A DNA stretch of 64,000 nucleotides, taken from NCBI RefSeq assembly GCF_000384255.1, contig NZ_KB913035.1, positions 434,001 through 498,000 of the forward strand. The letters run 5' to 3'. Source of the stretch: Methylotenera mobilis 13. GTDB taxonomy: Bacteria > Pseudomonadota > Gammaproteobacteria > Burkholderiales > Methylophilaceae. The position numbers and the translations under genes are program-made. Of the stretch, positions 51,085 to 59,562 are shown in pieces (the first letter of the stretch is position 1; every line of letters starts with the position of its first letter). The notes beneath the pieces were generated by a model that was not told the DNA's origin, did not search any database, and saw only the letters and a program-made list of their open reading frames with translations.

Positions 51085-51252
51085 CGGCTGGCAACAGAAT
51101 TTGAGTTGCCCCTAACAGCGGCTCAAATGTAGTACTGCATGGCAACATGCGTCTCCTTGATCTTAACCGATCATTTTATGGTTGCATTAAGTTTAATTGC
51201 TTATGTAAGTCGGCCATCTTTTTAATTTTAGTGACTCAATTGGGCTGCCATC

Positions 51253-51474
51253 ATGAAAATTATTACTAATTTAACCTCTAAAGAACATATGAGTTTTGAT
51301 ATAGCAATTGTGACAGACAGTACACGCACGCAAGATGACATAAAGATTTCTAGAATAAAAAGATTGAACAGCGACAAGCTGTTTACGAATGTGAAGGAAG
51401 TAATGATCGATCACGAGGATGAAACTTATTTTTTACGGATTACTAAACAAAATAAATTGATACTCACTAAATAG
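51253..51474 (+). CDS. hemP: Hemin uptake protein HemP, copy 1
   Basis: 73 residues. The C-terminal about 40 residues match HemP/YdiE: ISRIKRLNSDKLF, EVMIDHEDETYFLRITKQ and the terminal KLILTK. The N-terminal about 30 residues are variable as usual. HemP-type proteins are linked to heme and iron uptake regulation; the mechanism is not settled. No strong ribosome binding site, and a later in-frame ATG at 51289 is possible. Followed 8 bp later by an unknown small gene. Confidence 0.85.
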   Translation: MKIITNLTSKEHMSFDIAIVTDSTRTQDDIKISRIKRLNSDKLFTNVKEVMIDHEDETYFLRITKQNKLILTK

Positions 51475-51481
51475 GTGTGAC

Positions 51482-51754
51482 ATGAAAATTAACAAAGCAT
51501 TGGAAAGCGTGACAAATAATCAAGCCTCGTGCTTGCGTGTTTTATTGTCTAAGAATGAAAGTGGCCAAATTATATTTTGTGAGAATTGCAATGTCGCTGA
51601 GTTGGAGCTGGGTGCAATTAGCTTGCGTATCGATGCTAGCACTTTGCATACATTAAAAACTTTATTAGCGGATGCTGATACTAGGCTGGCATTGTATCAA
51701 CAAGAAAAAGCTATTTATGCGCAACAGTCTGCTATTAACTGTAGCGTTCATTAG
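51482..51754 (+). CDS. Small protein of unknown function, iron locus (paralogue 2)
   Basis: 90 residues. The core VAELELGAISLRIDASTL resembles the 69-residue protein at 49900-50109. It also has a CENC cysteine pair near residue 37, absent from paralogue 1. AGGTG lies upstream of the ATG. It sits between the two hemP copies. Unknown family; the repeated occurrence inside one iron-responsive region suggests a role there. Confidence 0.72.
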   Translation: MKINKALESVTNNQASCLRVLLSKNESGQIIFCENCNVAELELGAISLRIDASTLHTLKTLLADADTRLALYQQEKAIYAQQSAINCSVH

Positions 51755-51807
51755 TAAGGCAATTAAATAAAATCAAATACATAGATAGTAAATGGCGAAT
51801 AAAGTCA

Positions 51808-51838
51808 TTGACAAATCTAAATGATAACAATTATCATT
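51808..51838 (+). promoter_or_regulatory. Promoter with Fur box, hemP2-tonB-exbBD
   Basis: TTGACA (51808-51813), 18-bp spacer, TATCAT (51832-51837). A perfect 8-3-8 inverted repeat AATGATAA-CAA-TTATCATT (51820-51838) covers the -10 element. This is the best of the three Fur-like boxes in the region. Confidence 0.88.
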
Positions 51839-51900
51839 AGCCTTTCTGCTTTGAGTGATTGATAGAGTAGAAATCGACAACAAAATAATGAGCCTGATAA

Positions 51901-52071
51901 ATGATGCTTGATGAAAAGAAACATGAAACCAAAGTTGCAGAGCCTTCTGCTGCTAGGGTGACAACAAGTGAGCTGTTGTTTTCTGGCGCGCGTGAGTTGG
52001 TGATTAAGCACGTTGGTGAAGATTATCGTTTAAGGCTTACCAATCAGGGTAAGTTAATTCTTACAAAGTAG
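51901..52071 (+). CDS. hemP: Hemin uptake protein HemP, copy 2
   Basis: 56 residues. After a variable N-terminus come TTSELLFSGARELVIKHVGE, DYRLRLTNQG and terminal KLILTK, a clear HemP. Start is ATG 51901 or the adjacent ATG 51904. It is the first gene after the 51808 promoter and 48 bp before tonB, the arrangement seen in hemP-linked heme and siderophore uptake operons. Confidence 0.9.
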   Translation: MMLDEKKHETKVAEPSAARVTTSELLFSGARELVIKHVGEDYRLRLTNQGKLILTK

Positions 52072-52119
52072 TACTGCTTCAACGGTGTTGCAGTTGATAC
52101 GAAAAGGTTAGGAGGAAGT

Positions 52120-52953
52120 ATGATGACAAATTCAGAGCTTGCAGTGAATACTCACTTCTCTTCGGAGCCTTTTTCGAACAGGGTGGAAGCTGCGATTAAA
52201 TCTAACGTTAAACATCTGCCAATAAACACGCATATTGGTGCAACACGGGTGGACAAAAAAACAATCTCTTACAAAATGCTGGCAGCAGTGACCTTGATGC
52301 ACATGGTGGCTCTGGCGGGCGCGTTGAATGCTAAACCAGAAGCAGCGGCGATTAATAAGTTAGAAACGCCAATGATGGTGAGCTTGGTGAGCCAAGTGGC
52401 AGATGTCCCAAAAGAAATAGCTAAACCGCCAGTAGAGCAAGTCCAGCCTATTAAGAAACCTGTTGCTCAAAAACCAAAAGTCGTAGAGAAAAAACTGGTA
52501 GTGAATGAAGAGGCTGTCAGAAAAATAGAGCAAGTAGAGCCAGCAGTCGTAGAGAAAAACGAAACTGCTGTGGTTGCTGAAGCTTCCCCGGCGGAGCAGC
52601 AACCATTAGCAAAAGCAACAGAAGTGACGGAGAAAGTAGCCACTGAGCAAGTAGTGGCAGAGCCCGTAATTGAGCCGCCTAGATTTGGAGCAGCCTATTT
52701 AAATAACCCTGCACCTGCTTATCCCATGCAAGCAAGACGCATGGGTGAGCAAGGTAAAGTGCTGCTTAAAGTGTTAGTGTCTCAAGACGGCAAGGCTGAA
52801 ACAGTTAAAGTGGATACAAGTAGCGGCCATCATAAATTGGATCAGGCAGCGATTGAAGCTGTTAAAAAATGGAGCTTTGTACCGGCAAAGCGTAGTAACC
52901 AGCCAATTAGTGCTTATGTATTGGTACCTGTAAATTTCACATTGAATGGATAA
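52120..52953 (+). CDS. tonB: Energy transducer TonB
   Basis: Transmits proton-motive force from ExbBD to outer-membrane receptors. 277 residues with an unusually long cytosolic N-terminus (about 50 residues), one TM helix (about 52-70), a Pro/Lys/Glu/Val-rich periplasmic spacer (about 95-195), and the C-terminal domain PAPAYPMQARRMGEQGKVLL ... KKWSFVPA. AGGAGG lies before two adjacent ATG codons (52120 and 52123); the second has the better spacing. Confidence 0.95.
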   Translation: MMTNSELAVNTHFSSEPFSNRVEAAIKSNVKHLPINTHIGATRVDKKTISYKMLAAVTLMHMVALAGALNAKPEAAAINKLETPMMVSLVSQVADVPKEIAKPPVEQVQPIKKPVAQKPKVVEKKLVVNEEAVRKIEQVEPAVVEKNETAVVAEASPAEQQPLAKATEVTEKVATEQVVAEPVIEPPRFGAAYLNNPAPAYPMQARRMGEQGKVLLKVLVSQDGKAETVKVDTSSGHHKLDQAAIEAVKKWSFVPAKRSNQPISAYVLVPVNFTLNG

Positions 52954-53036
52954 ATAGTAAAACTAATGAATATGCAGTTAATGCATGGACTAGTCGATAA
53001 ATTAAGAGTGAACAGATTAAGAATCAAGCGAGGGTA

Positions 53037-53786
53037 ATGATGCAAAACGGGTATGAGTTTAATAGTTGGGAATTTATCACGGCGGGTGGGCCAGTTTCTA
53101 TGTTGGTTGCCTTGATCTTATTAGCAATGTCGGTGGCGAGTTGGTATTTAATCGTGACAAGAAGCGTTAGTGCATGGCGTATGCGTCGTGCTTATCAGAT
53201 ATTTTTACAGGCATTTTGGCAAGCGCCAAGTGTGGCCGTGGCAATTAAGCAAAGCCAGACTTATGCTAATACAGGGCTGGCTAGATTGGCAGAAAAAGCG
53301 ATACTGGCGGCTGAGCACCACAAGATGTGTGCAATAAAAGGATTTGAGATTGTTGCACAAGATGAGTTTGTAGCACGTGCCATGAACCGTAGCATTGCAG
53401 AAGAAAACGCAAATATGGAAGGCGGCTTAACTGTATTGGCTTCTGTGGGTAGCGTATCGCCATTTGTAGGTTTGTTTGGCACGGTGTGGGGGATTTATCA
53501 TGCACTTGCCAGCATCAGCTTAAGTGGTCAGGCGACTCTAGATAAAGTAGCTGGGCCAGTAGGTGAAGCTTTGATTATGACGGCATTAGGTTTGGCTGTG
53601 GCGATTCCTGCAGTGTTAGCTTATAACGCAATTGTACGTAGTAACCGTGCGTTATCTGTAGCACTTGAAAAATTTGGCTATGACTTGCATACCTTGATTA
53701 CAACTGGCGCGGTCATTGGTGCTAAACGAGCACATAAGCAGGGTGCTGCTGACCAAACGATGCATGTTGCAGGTGCCGTCGCATGA
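53037..53786 (+). CDS. exbB: ExbB, MotA/TolQ/ExbB proton channel family
   Basis: 249 residues, three TM helices (about 17-40, 128-150, 172-195). The conserved channel block LASVGSVSPFVGLFGTVWGI and GPVGEALIMTALGLAVAIPAV is intact. Partner of ExbD and TonB; the stop overlaps exbD by ATGA. Confidence 0.96.
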   Translation: MMQNGYEFNSWEFITAGGPVSMLVALILLAMSVASWYLIVTRSVSAWRMRRAYQIFLQAFWQAPSVAVAIKQSQTYANTGLARLAEKAILAAEHHKMCAIKGFEIVAQDEFVARAMNRSIAEENANMEGGLTVLASVGSVSPFVGLFGTVWGIYHALASISLSGQATLDKVAGPVGEALIMTALGLAVAIPAVLAYNAIVRSNRALSVALEKFGYDLHTLITTGAVIGAKRAHKQGAADQTMHVAGAVA

Positions 53787-54202
53787 TAGGGTCAGGAAGC
53801 AATGTAGGCGGTGCACCACATTCAGCACCTATGTCTGAGATTAACACTACCCCGCTAGTGGATGTGATGTTGGTGTTATTGGTAATTTTTATTATTACCG
53901 CACCATTACTGACGCATGCTGTAAAAATTGATTTGCCGCAAACAAGTAGCCAGCCTGTTCCTGAAAAGCCAGAAGTGATTTCTGTGTCTATTGATGCATC
54001 AGGCAAAATGTACTGGAATGATATGCCGCTGGTGCAAGGTGAGCTGAAATTGAAGTTAAAAGAAATTGCCCAGAAAAAACCACAGCCAGAATTAAATATA
54101 CGCGCTGATAAGGAAACCCGTTATCAGGTATTGGCTGAAGTGATGGCTGATGCACAAAATTCAGGTGTCAGTAAAATGGGTTTTGTAAGCGAAAGTAAGT
54201 AG
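53783..54202 (+). CDS. exbD: ExbD, biopolymer transport protein
   Basis: 139 residues. Short cytosolic N-terminus with SEINTTPLVDVMLVLLVIFI, where the Asp of VDVML is the proton-carrying residue in the single TM helix; the periplasmic C-terminal domain ends VLAEVMADAQNSGVSKMGFV. Start overlaps exbB. Confidence 0.96.
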   Translation: MIGSGSNVGGAPHSAPMSEINTTPLVDVMLVLLVIFIITAPLLTHAVKIDLPQTSSQPVPEKPEVISVSIDASGKMYWNDMPLVQGELKLKLKEIAQKKPQPELNIRADKETRYQVLAEVMADAQNSGVSKMGFVSESK

Positions 54203-54209
54203 TTATTTG

Positions 54210-54239
54210 TTGAACAAAAAGTCGTTACGTACGTATAAA
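54210..54239 (+). promoter_or_regulatory. Candidate promoter of the first TonB-dependent receptor
   Basis: TTGAAC (54210-54215), 18-bp spacer, TATAAA (54234-54239). No Fur-like box overlaps it. The predicted start near 54246 would give a leader of about 97 nt that contains both AGCCAGCCA copies. The gene could also be read from the tonB operon. Confidence 0.5.
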
Positions 54240-54267
54240 AAATAAACATAAATAGTCATTAAAAAAT

Positions 54268-54336
54268 AGCCAGCCAGTAAGTGTTGCTTGCAACCCCTTA
54301 GATAGCCAGCCAAATAGACAATCACAATCTAAGGGG
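54268..54336 (+). promoter_or_regulatory. AGCCAGCCA leader element with Shine-Dalgarno hairpin, receptor 1
   Basis: AGCCAGCCA occurs at 54268-54276 and again at 54304-54312. The second copy opens a 23-nt loop closed by a perfect 10-bp stem (54294-54303 with 54327-54336). The 3' arm ends in AAGGGG, the Shine-Dalgarno of the receptor ATG at 54343 (6-base spacing), so the closed stem should block ribosome binding. The same design precedes receptor 2. Confidence 0.75.
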
Positions 54337-54342
54337 AAGCTG

Positions 54343-56514
54343 ATGAGGAATCATCAAAACGTGCTTATGCTGGCAGTCATGGTTGCATTAGCATCTATGA
54401 CTGCGGTGGCAGAAGAGCAAACAGCACATTCAAAATTGGCAGATGAACTGCCTGAGGTTAATGTTCAGGCGGACGCGCCAAACGAAATCCGATATAAACC
54501 CAAACGTGCCTCAACAGCAACCAAGACTGATGCTGATATCATGGATATTCCGCAAGTAGTCAATGTGGTGCCACAGCAGGTACTGATTGATCAGCAGGCA
54601 CGATCACTTGATGATGCAATCAAAAATGTGAGCGGTATTACCATGGGTAATAACTTTGGACATACAGCAGACAGTTTGTTTGTTCGTGGTTTCGGCGGTA
54701 GTTTTTTTGGCGCAAGTTCTGGCATTTTGCGCGATGGTTTAAGATCACAAACTTCACGTAATTTCAGTATTACCACTGAGCGTGTAGAGGTTTTAAAAGG
54801 ACCTTCTTCATTGCTATATGGTATTCAAGATCCTGGTGGCGTGGTGAATGTGATTAGCAAAAAACCATTATCCGAACAAAGGACAGAAATCAATTTGTTA
54901 GCCAATAGTTTCGGCGGTGGTTCAGGTTGGGTTGATTTTTCAACACCACTGAACGATGAGGCTGGCTTTCGAATTCTGGCAGAGCATGAAGGGTCTGATT
55001 ATTGGCGTAACTTTGGGCAGACTAAGCGCACACTAGTCGCACCATCATTTGCTTGGGCTGGTGATAAGCTGCGGGTAAATGTGAACTATGAGTATCTGGA
55101 TTTTGAAGTGCCATTTGATCGCGGTACCGTGTTTCTTAACGGCAAGCCACTGGATGTGCCTGACTCACGGCGTTTTGGTGAACGATTTGAAGTCATGGAA
55201 GGCATTTCACAATATGCTCAAGGGAAAGTGGAGTACGATTTAACTCAGAAGGTGACGTTGCGCGGATCAGTGGCTTGGAGCAATGAAATCAATAGCGACA
55301 GGCGAGTAATGATTGCCTCACTGGCAGCGAATGGTGATGCAACCCGAACAGTGCAAGGTGTTGATGACCGTGAGCGTGATAATTTGTATGCATCATTTGA
55401 TGTGTTGAGCAAATTTGATATTGCCTCAACAAAGCATGAGGTGCTGGCTGGTTTTGACTTTGAAAAGTTAGATGCTAAAGACCCAAGTTTCTTTAGATTA
55501 AATACAGTGGGTGGCTTTAATGTATACAACCCTCAGTATGGTGTAATACAAGAGCCGACCACCATCACAGCTGCTAATACTTTTGCTTGGCAGAGGTCAG
55601 ATACTGATGTTGAGAATAAATCGGTATTTCTACAAGATACGATTCATTTTGGTGAGCAGTGGATAGCGCTCTTGGGTGGCCGTTATCAAGAGAGTGAGCA
55701 ATTTGCTTCACAACGTGATTTGCGCTTAGCTAATCCAGTTAAGGTCATTACTAATGACTCTAAGAGTGACGTTTTTCTTCCACGAGTTGGCCTAGTGTAT
55801 CGGCCACAGACATGGCTATCGCTCTTTACTAATTACAGTGAGTCATTCAAGCCTAATATCTCCGTAGACGGCGCGGCACAAGGCCCATTTGACCCAGAAG
55901 AGGGGGTTATTTATGAGGCTGGGGCTAAGCTTGATTTAGCGAATGGGGTGAGTGCTACTGCAGCAGTATTCAACATTATTAAAGAAAATGTTTTGGTGAC
56001 AGAAGGTGGCGTTAGTCGCACGGCTGGTGAAGTGCGCTCACGCGGGCTAGAAATCGATGTCGCAGGAAAACTATCAGATCATTGGGATGTAATTAGCACC
56101 TACGCTTACACCGACACCGAAACTTTAAAGGATGCTGCAACGGCGAATACGGTGGGTAAACGCCTTGTTAACTCGCCCAAGAATATGGCAAGCCTTTATC
56201 TGAACTATCGCACGGGAACCCCATCTGTTGGCGGACGGTGGACGTTAGGGGGCGGCGCACGCTATGTTGGTGAGCGTCCTGTCGATAGCGTCAATAGATA
56301 CTTTCTTGATGCTTATACAGTTGCTGATGCATACGCCGCTTATCAATGGCTGGCGGGCAGTCATCTTGCAACTGTGCGCCTGAATGTCAAAAACCTTTTT
56401 GATAAAACCTACTATCCAGGAGCCAATGGCGGTGTAATCAACAGCACAGGTGGTGGCAGCATCTTTTTAGGTGAGCCGCGTCAAGTACTACTACAGGCTG
56501 GTGTTGAGTTTTAA
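54343..56514 (+). CDS. TonB-dependent siderophore receptor
   Basis: 723-residue outer-membrane receptor. Signal peptide (about 1-23), a possible TonB box LPEVNVQA, plug domain with DIPQVVNVVPQQVLIDQQ, SLDDAIKNVSGI and VEVLKGPSSLLYGIQDPGG, then a 22-strand barrel ending in GVEF with terminal Phe. It is of the ferrichrome/hydroxamate-type receptor superfamily; the ligand cannot be fixed. Downstream partner: a DUF4198 protein. Expression probably controlled through the leader hairpin. Confidence 0.94.
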   Translation: MRNHQNVLMLAVMVALASMTAVAEEQTAHSKLADELPEVNVQADAPNEIRYKPKRASTATKTDADIMDIPQVVNVVPQQVLIDQQARSLDDAIKNVSGITMGNNFGHTADSLFVRGFGGSFFGASSGILRDGLRSQTSRNFSITTERVEVLKGPSSLLYGIQDPGGVVNVISKKPLSEQRTEINLLANSFGGGSGWVDFSTPLNDEAGFRILAEHEGSDYWRNFGQTKRTLVAPSFAWAGDKLRVNVNYEYLDFEVPFDRGTVFLNGKPLDVPDSRRFGERFEVMEGISQYAQGKVEYDLTQKVTLRGSVAWSNEINSDRRVMIASLAANGDATRTVQGVDDRERDNLYASFDVLSKFDIASTKHEVLAGFDFEKLDAKDPSFFRLNTVGGFNVYNPQYGVIQEPTTITAANTFAWQRSDTDVENKSVFLQDTIHFGEQWIALLGGRYQESEQFASQRDLRLANPVKVITNDSKSDVFLPRVGLVYRPQTWLSLFTNYSESFKPNISVDGAAQGPFDPEEGVIYEAGAKLDLANGVSATAAVFNIIKENVLVTEGGVSRTAGEVRSRGLEIDVAGKLSDHWDVISTYAYTDTETLKDAATANTVGKRLVNSPKNMASLYLNYRTGTPSVGGRWTLGGGARYVGERPVDSVNRYFLDAYTVADAYAAYQWLAGSHLATVRLNVKNLFDKTYYPGANGGVINSTGGGSIFLGEPRQVLLQAGVEF

Positions 56515-56577
56515 AGCGTACTTTTTACCTTTACAAATTCGAATTAATGGGCATTCATTATTTTTAGGAAATTCATC

Positions 56578-57243
56578 ATGAAAACAAAAAAATTATCATC
56601 TATTTTAGTTTTGGGGCTCTTTGCACTATTCCAGGCGACTATGGCTCAAGCGCATTTTATTTGGCTAGAGCAAGCAGATGGTCAAACAAAGTTATATTTT
56701 GGCGAATACGAAGGTGGCTTACGTGAAAAAACAGGAGGTAAGCTAGATACGATTGCTACCCCTGCGGCCACGACATTAGATAATAAAGTACTGCAAGTAG
56801 CCGCTAAACGTGCAGAAAATTATATTGCTATCGAGGGTGCAAATAATCAAGCTGTGCTTGCACATGAGTTGGGTATGAAAGTAAAAGATTTAACTAAATA
56901 TTATTATGGCATCGTTAAGCCTATGTACTACGCGCGACATGGAAATGGCAATGCAGAAGCGGCCTCTAGCCATGCTTTAGATATTCAACCGATAGGTAAT
57001 AATAAAGTGCGTGTTCACCTCAACGGTAAGCCCCTCGCAAAAGCGAAGCTAAAAGTGATGGCACCTAATCAATGGTTACAAGAATTAGATGCTGATGAGA
57101 ATGGTGAAGCTACCTACAATATGCCGTGGGCAGGGCTATATGTGTTAGAGGCTATTTATTTGGAAGCTAAGCCAGGCGAGTTTCAGGGGGATAAATATGA
57201 AAATATCCGCCATGTGAGTACATTATCTGTGATGAAGAAATAA
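56578..57243 (+). CDS. DUF4198 family periplasmic protein
   Basis: 221 residues: signal peptide (about 1-25, ending AQA), then HFIWLEQADGQTKLYFGEYE, the characteristic DUF4198 opening with a possible metal-binding His at the mature N-terminus, and a C-terminal Ig-like domain (GKPLAKAKLKVMAPNQWLQE). DUF4198 proteins are frequent companions of TonB-dependent receptors for metals. It follows receptor 1 by 63 bp with GG-containing AGGAAA upstream. Likely in the same transcript. Confidence 0.87.
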   Translation: MKTKKLSSILVLGLFALFQATMAQAHFIWLEQADGQTKLYFGEYEGGLREKTGGKLDTIATPAATTLDNKVLQVAAKRAENYIAIEGANNQAVLAHELGMKVKDLTKYYYGIVKPMYYARHGNGNAEAASSHALDIQPIGNNKVRVHLNGKPLAKAKLKVMAPNQWLQELDADENGEATYNMPWAGLYVLEAIYLEAKPGEFQGDKYENIRHVSTLSVMKK

Positions 57244-57339
57244 TTGAATAACAAAAACTCAAATACCTAGATCTTAGATGTTAGGGGATTGGATGAAGGT
57301 GACGTGAGTAATGCACGGCACCTTCATTAAGTGTACTAC

Positions 57340-57361
57340 GCCTTCATTAAAGGCATTTTTC
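57340..57361 (+). terminator. Weak terminator after the DUF4198 gene
   Basis: Short hairpin GCCTT/AAGGC (57340-57344 and 57350-57354) followed by ATTTTTC. A second hairpin (57294-57301 with 57319-57326) lies just upstream. Confidence 0.5.
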
Positions 57362-57472
57362 TTGACTCAACCTAAACGTCACTGACCACACAGCTTAGCA
57401 CTTATAGCCTCGCAAGATGTGCTAACGCATATATCAGATAGCACGAGTTGCGGCGTCTATATGTATGCCAAA

Positions 57473-58090
57473 CTAGAGGTGGTGCAACTCTGATCTTGCT
57501 TTTTTTATTACTTGCATCGCCGCTGAAACGCCTAGGCTTGCCATGATTACCGCTACCACCAGATCAGGCCATGCACTGTTGCTTCCCCATACGCCTAATG
57601 CGGCTATCATGACGGCAATATTGCCGATGGCATCATTTCTGCTGCATAGCCAAACCGATTGCATATTGGCGTCTCCATCACGATAGGCATAGAGCATCAT
57701 GGCAACGCTTAAATTTGCAAGCAGGGCGATCAAGCCGATTAGTCCCATTGTGTATGCTTCTGGTATGCCACCGTGCATGATAGACCATAGGGTGGAAGCC
57801 AGTACCAGTAATCCAAAAATGCCCATCGTTAGCCCTTTAAACAGCGCGGCACGTGCACGCCATGCAAGGCTCATAGATAGCACTGCTAAAGATATCCCAT
57901 AGTTCATGGCATCGCCGAAGAAGTCGATGGCATCTGCCATCAATGACACTGATTGGGCATTGATACCACTGAGAATCTCTACCATAAACATGGTGGCATT
58001 GATGACTAACGCGATCCAAAGTATCTTCTGATATTTAGGGGTTAGCAGCTTGGGGTTGCTGCATTCGTGATTACAACAATCTTTAGCCAT
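57473..58090 (-). CDS. Cation diffusion facilitator-type transporter
   Basis: 205 residues, five or six TM helices. Metal-binding Asp pairs appear in DAIDFFGDAMNYG and in the later RNDAIGN helix; an N-terminal Cys/His cluster (CCNHEC) may bind the metal first. I chose ATG 58090, with AGGAA upstream, over the frame's longer start at 58168. Shorter than classic CDF proteins because the cytosolic C-terminal domain is missing. Probable metal efflux; ion unknown. Confidence 0.88.
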   Translation of the reverse strand: MAKDCCNHECSNPKLLTPKYQKILWIALVINATMFMVEILSGINAQSVSLMADAIDFFGDAMNYGISLAVLSMSLAWRARAALFKGLTMGIFGLLVLASTLWSIMHGGIPEAYTMGLIGLIALLANLSVAMMLYAYRDGDANMQSVWLCSRNDAIGNIAVMIAALGVWGSNSAWPDLVVAVIMASLGVSAAMQVIKKARSELHHL

Positions 58091-58338
58091 AGGTTTCGTT
58101 CCTAGCAATGATCTTTCAAGCGGTATGATGGGGTGATGCTGATGAAGATATTTTATATTGGCATCCAACTAGCTGTCAGCATATTCTGAAATGATTAGAT
58201 AACGGCTGGTATTCGTTAGAGAATAGACAAGGATTGTTTTGCAATGTTTAGCCGAATGCTTGAGTGATGCTAGGCATTCGGCACATCAATAGATGTAAGC
58301 TTGAGACCGCCAGTTGATTAGCGACCTCATGAGCGTGA
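58091..58338. other. Gap between the CDF gene and the MacB-type permease gene
   Basis: 248 bp. Contains a 9-bp inverted repeat GCCGAATGC/GCATTCGGC (58251-58259 and 58274-58282) downstream of the permease gene. It lacks a T-run on the minus strand, so it is only a possible transcript end. Confidence 0.4.
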
Positions 58339-59562
58339 TTATTGATAGCGTAGCGCTTCAATAGGGTTGAGCATTGCGGCTTTGCGGGCAGGGTAAAAGC
58401 CAAAGAACACACCAATGCTTGCAGCTACGCCAAAAGCAATGGCGACAGAGTTTACCGAAATAATGATTTCTGCTTTTGTGATGATGTTCACCATGATGGC
58501 GCCACCAACGCCAATGGCAATGCCAATCAGGCAGCCCACAATCGAGATGACGATCGCTTCCAATAAAAACTGCAATAAAATATCGCGCTGACGTGCACCA
58601 ATCGCCATCCGAATGCCAATTTCACGTGTGCGCTCGGTCACTGAAACTAGCATGATGTTCATGATGCCGATGCCGCCTACTAGCAAAGAGACAGAGGCAA
58701 TTGCACCCAGCAGCAGAGACATTGTACGCGTGGTTTCAGCCGCGGAGTTTGCAATCGCAGTGAGGTTACGGACAGAAAAATCGCTATCTGAGCCTTCTCT
58801 AATGTTGTGGCGTTGGTTAAGTAGGCTGTTTAAGCCTTGTTCAACCATTGGCATCGTATTATCAGACTCAGCTTGCACCATAATTTGACGAACACTACCT
58901 GGCAACTGGTTACCAAAGAGTTTACGTTGCGCGGTGGTGAGTGGCACGATAATCGTATCGTCCTGATCGCGGCCGTCAAGCGTTTGGCCTTTGCTGTCGA
59001 GTACACCCAAAATGACAAAAGGGCTTTGTTTGATGCGGATGGTTTTACCAATAGGGTCGATATTGTCACCAAAGATATTTTGGACGATGGTTTTCCCAAC
59101 CAAGGCAACGCGGGTGGCTGAGCGAATGTCTGATTCAGAGAACGCATAGCCGTCACTGAGATTCCATCCGCGAATGTCCAGATAGCTTGGTGTAGTGCCA
59201 ATGATGTCAGTGTTCCAGTTGTTACTGCCAAATACGATTTGTGCTTTACCCATCGTGACTGGTGCAACACCCACTACACCATCTAAATCTGAGATTGCGT
59301 TGGCATCTTTGACATTGAGTGAGGGGGCATTGCCAGTCGCGGATCTGGCCCCGCCAGCAGAGGGAGGGCCAGATAACACAACAAATAAATTGCTACCCAT
59401 CGCGCTGATTGAGCGTTTGACGGCAGCTTCAGCCCCTTGTCCAATCGCCATCATTAATACAACAGCACTCACGCCTATCACCATGCCCAGCATGGTGAGA
59501 AATGTGCGTAAACGGTTGGCACCCATGGCATGCCATGCTTCGCCTAGCATTGCAGTAAACAT
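58339..59562 (-). CDS. MacB-type ABC permease (FtsX domain)
   Basis: 407 residues: TM helix at about 20-42, a large periplasmic MacB_PCD domain (about 48-250), then three TM helices with VGGIGIMNIMLVSVTERTREIGIRMAIGA, the FtsX/MacB hallmark region. The ATP-binding domain is encoded by a separate gene (59562-60311), unlike enterobacterial MacB where both are fused. It starts inside the ATPase stop (TAATG). Last gene of the exporter operon. Confidence 0.93.
   Translation of the reverse strand: MFTAMLGEAWHAMGANRLRTFLTMLGMVIGVSAVVLMMAIGQGAEAAVKRSISAMGSNLFVVLSGPPSAGGARSATGNAPSLNVKDANAISDLDGVVGVAPVTMGKAQIVFGSNNWNTDIIGTTPSYLDIRGWNLSDGYAFSESDIRSATRVALVGKTIVQNIFGDNIDPIGKTIRIKQSPFVILGVLDSKGQTLDGRDQDDTIIVPLTTAQRKLFGNQLPGSVRQIMVQAESDNTMPMVEQGLNSLLNQRHNIREGSDSDFSVRNLTAIANSAAETTRTMSLLLGAIASVSLLVGGIGIMNIMLVSVTERTREIGIRMAIGARQRDILLQFLLEAIVISIVGCLIGIAIGVGGAIMVNIITKAEIIISVNSVAIAFGVAASIGVFFGFYPARKAAMLNPIEALRYQ

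Noticed and set aside
51085-51252. Terminator after the S4 paralogue
   Set aside because: Only a 5-bp TGATC/GATCA hairpin with a short T-run; too weak to split the locus into two transcripts.
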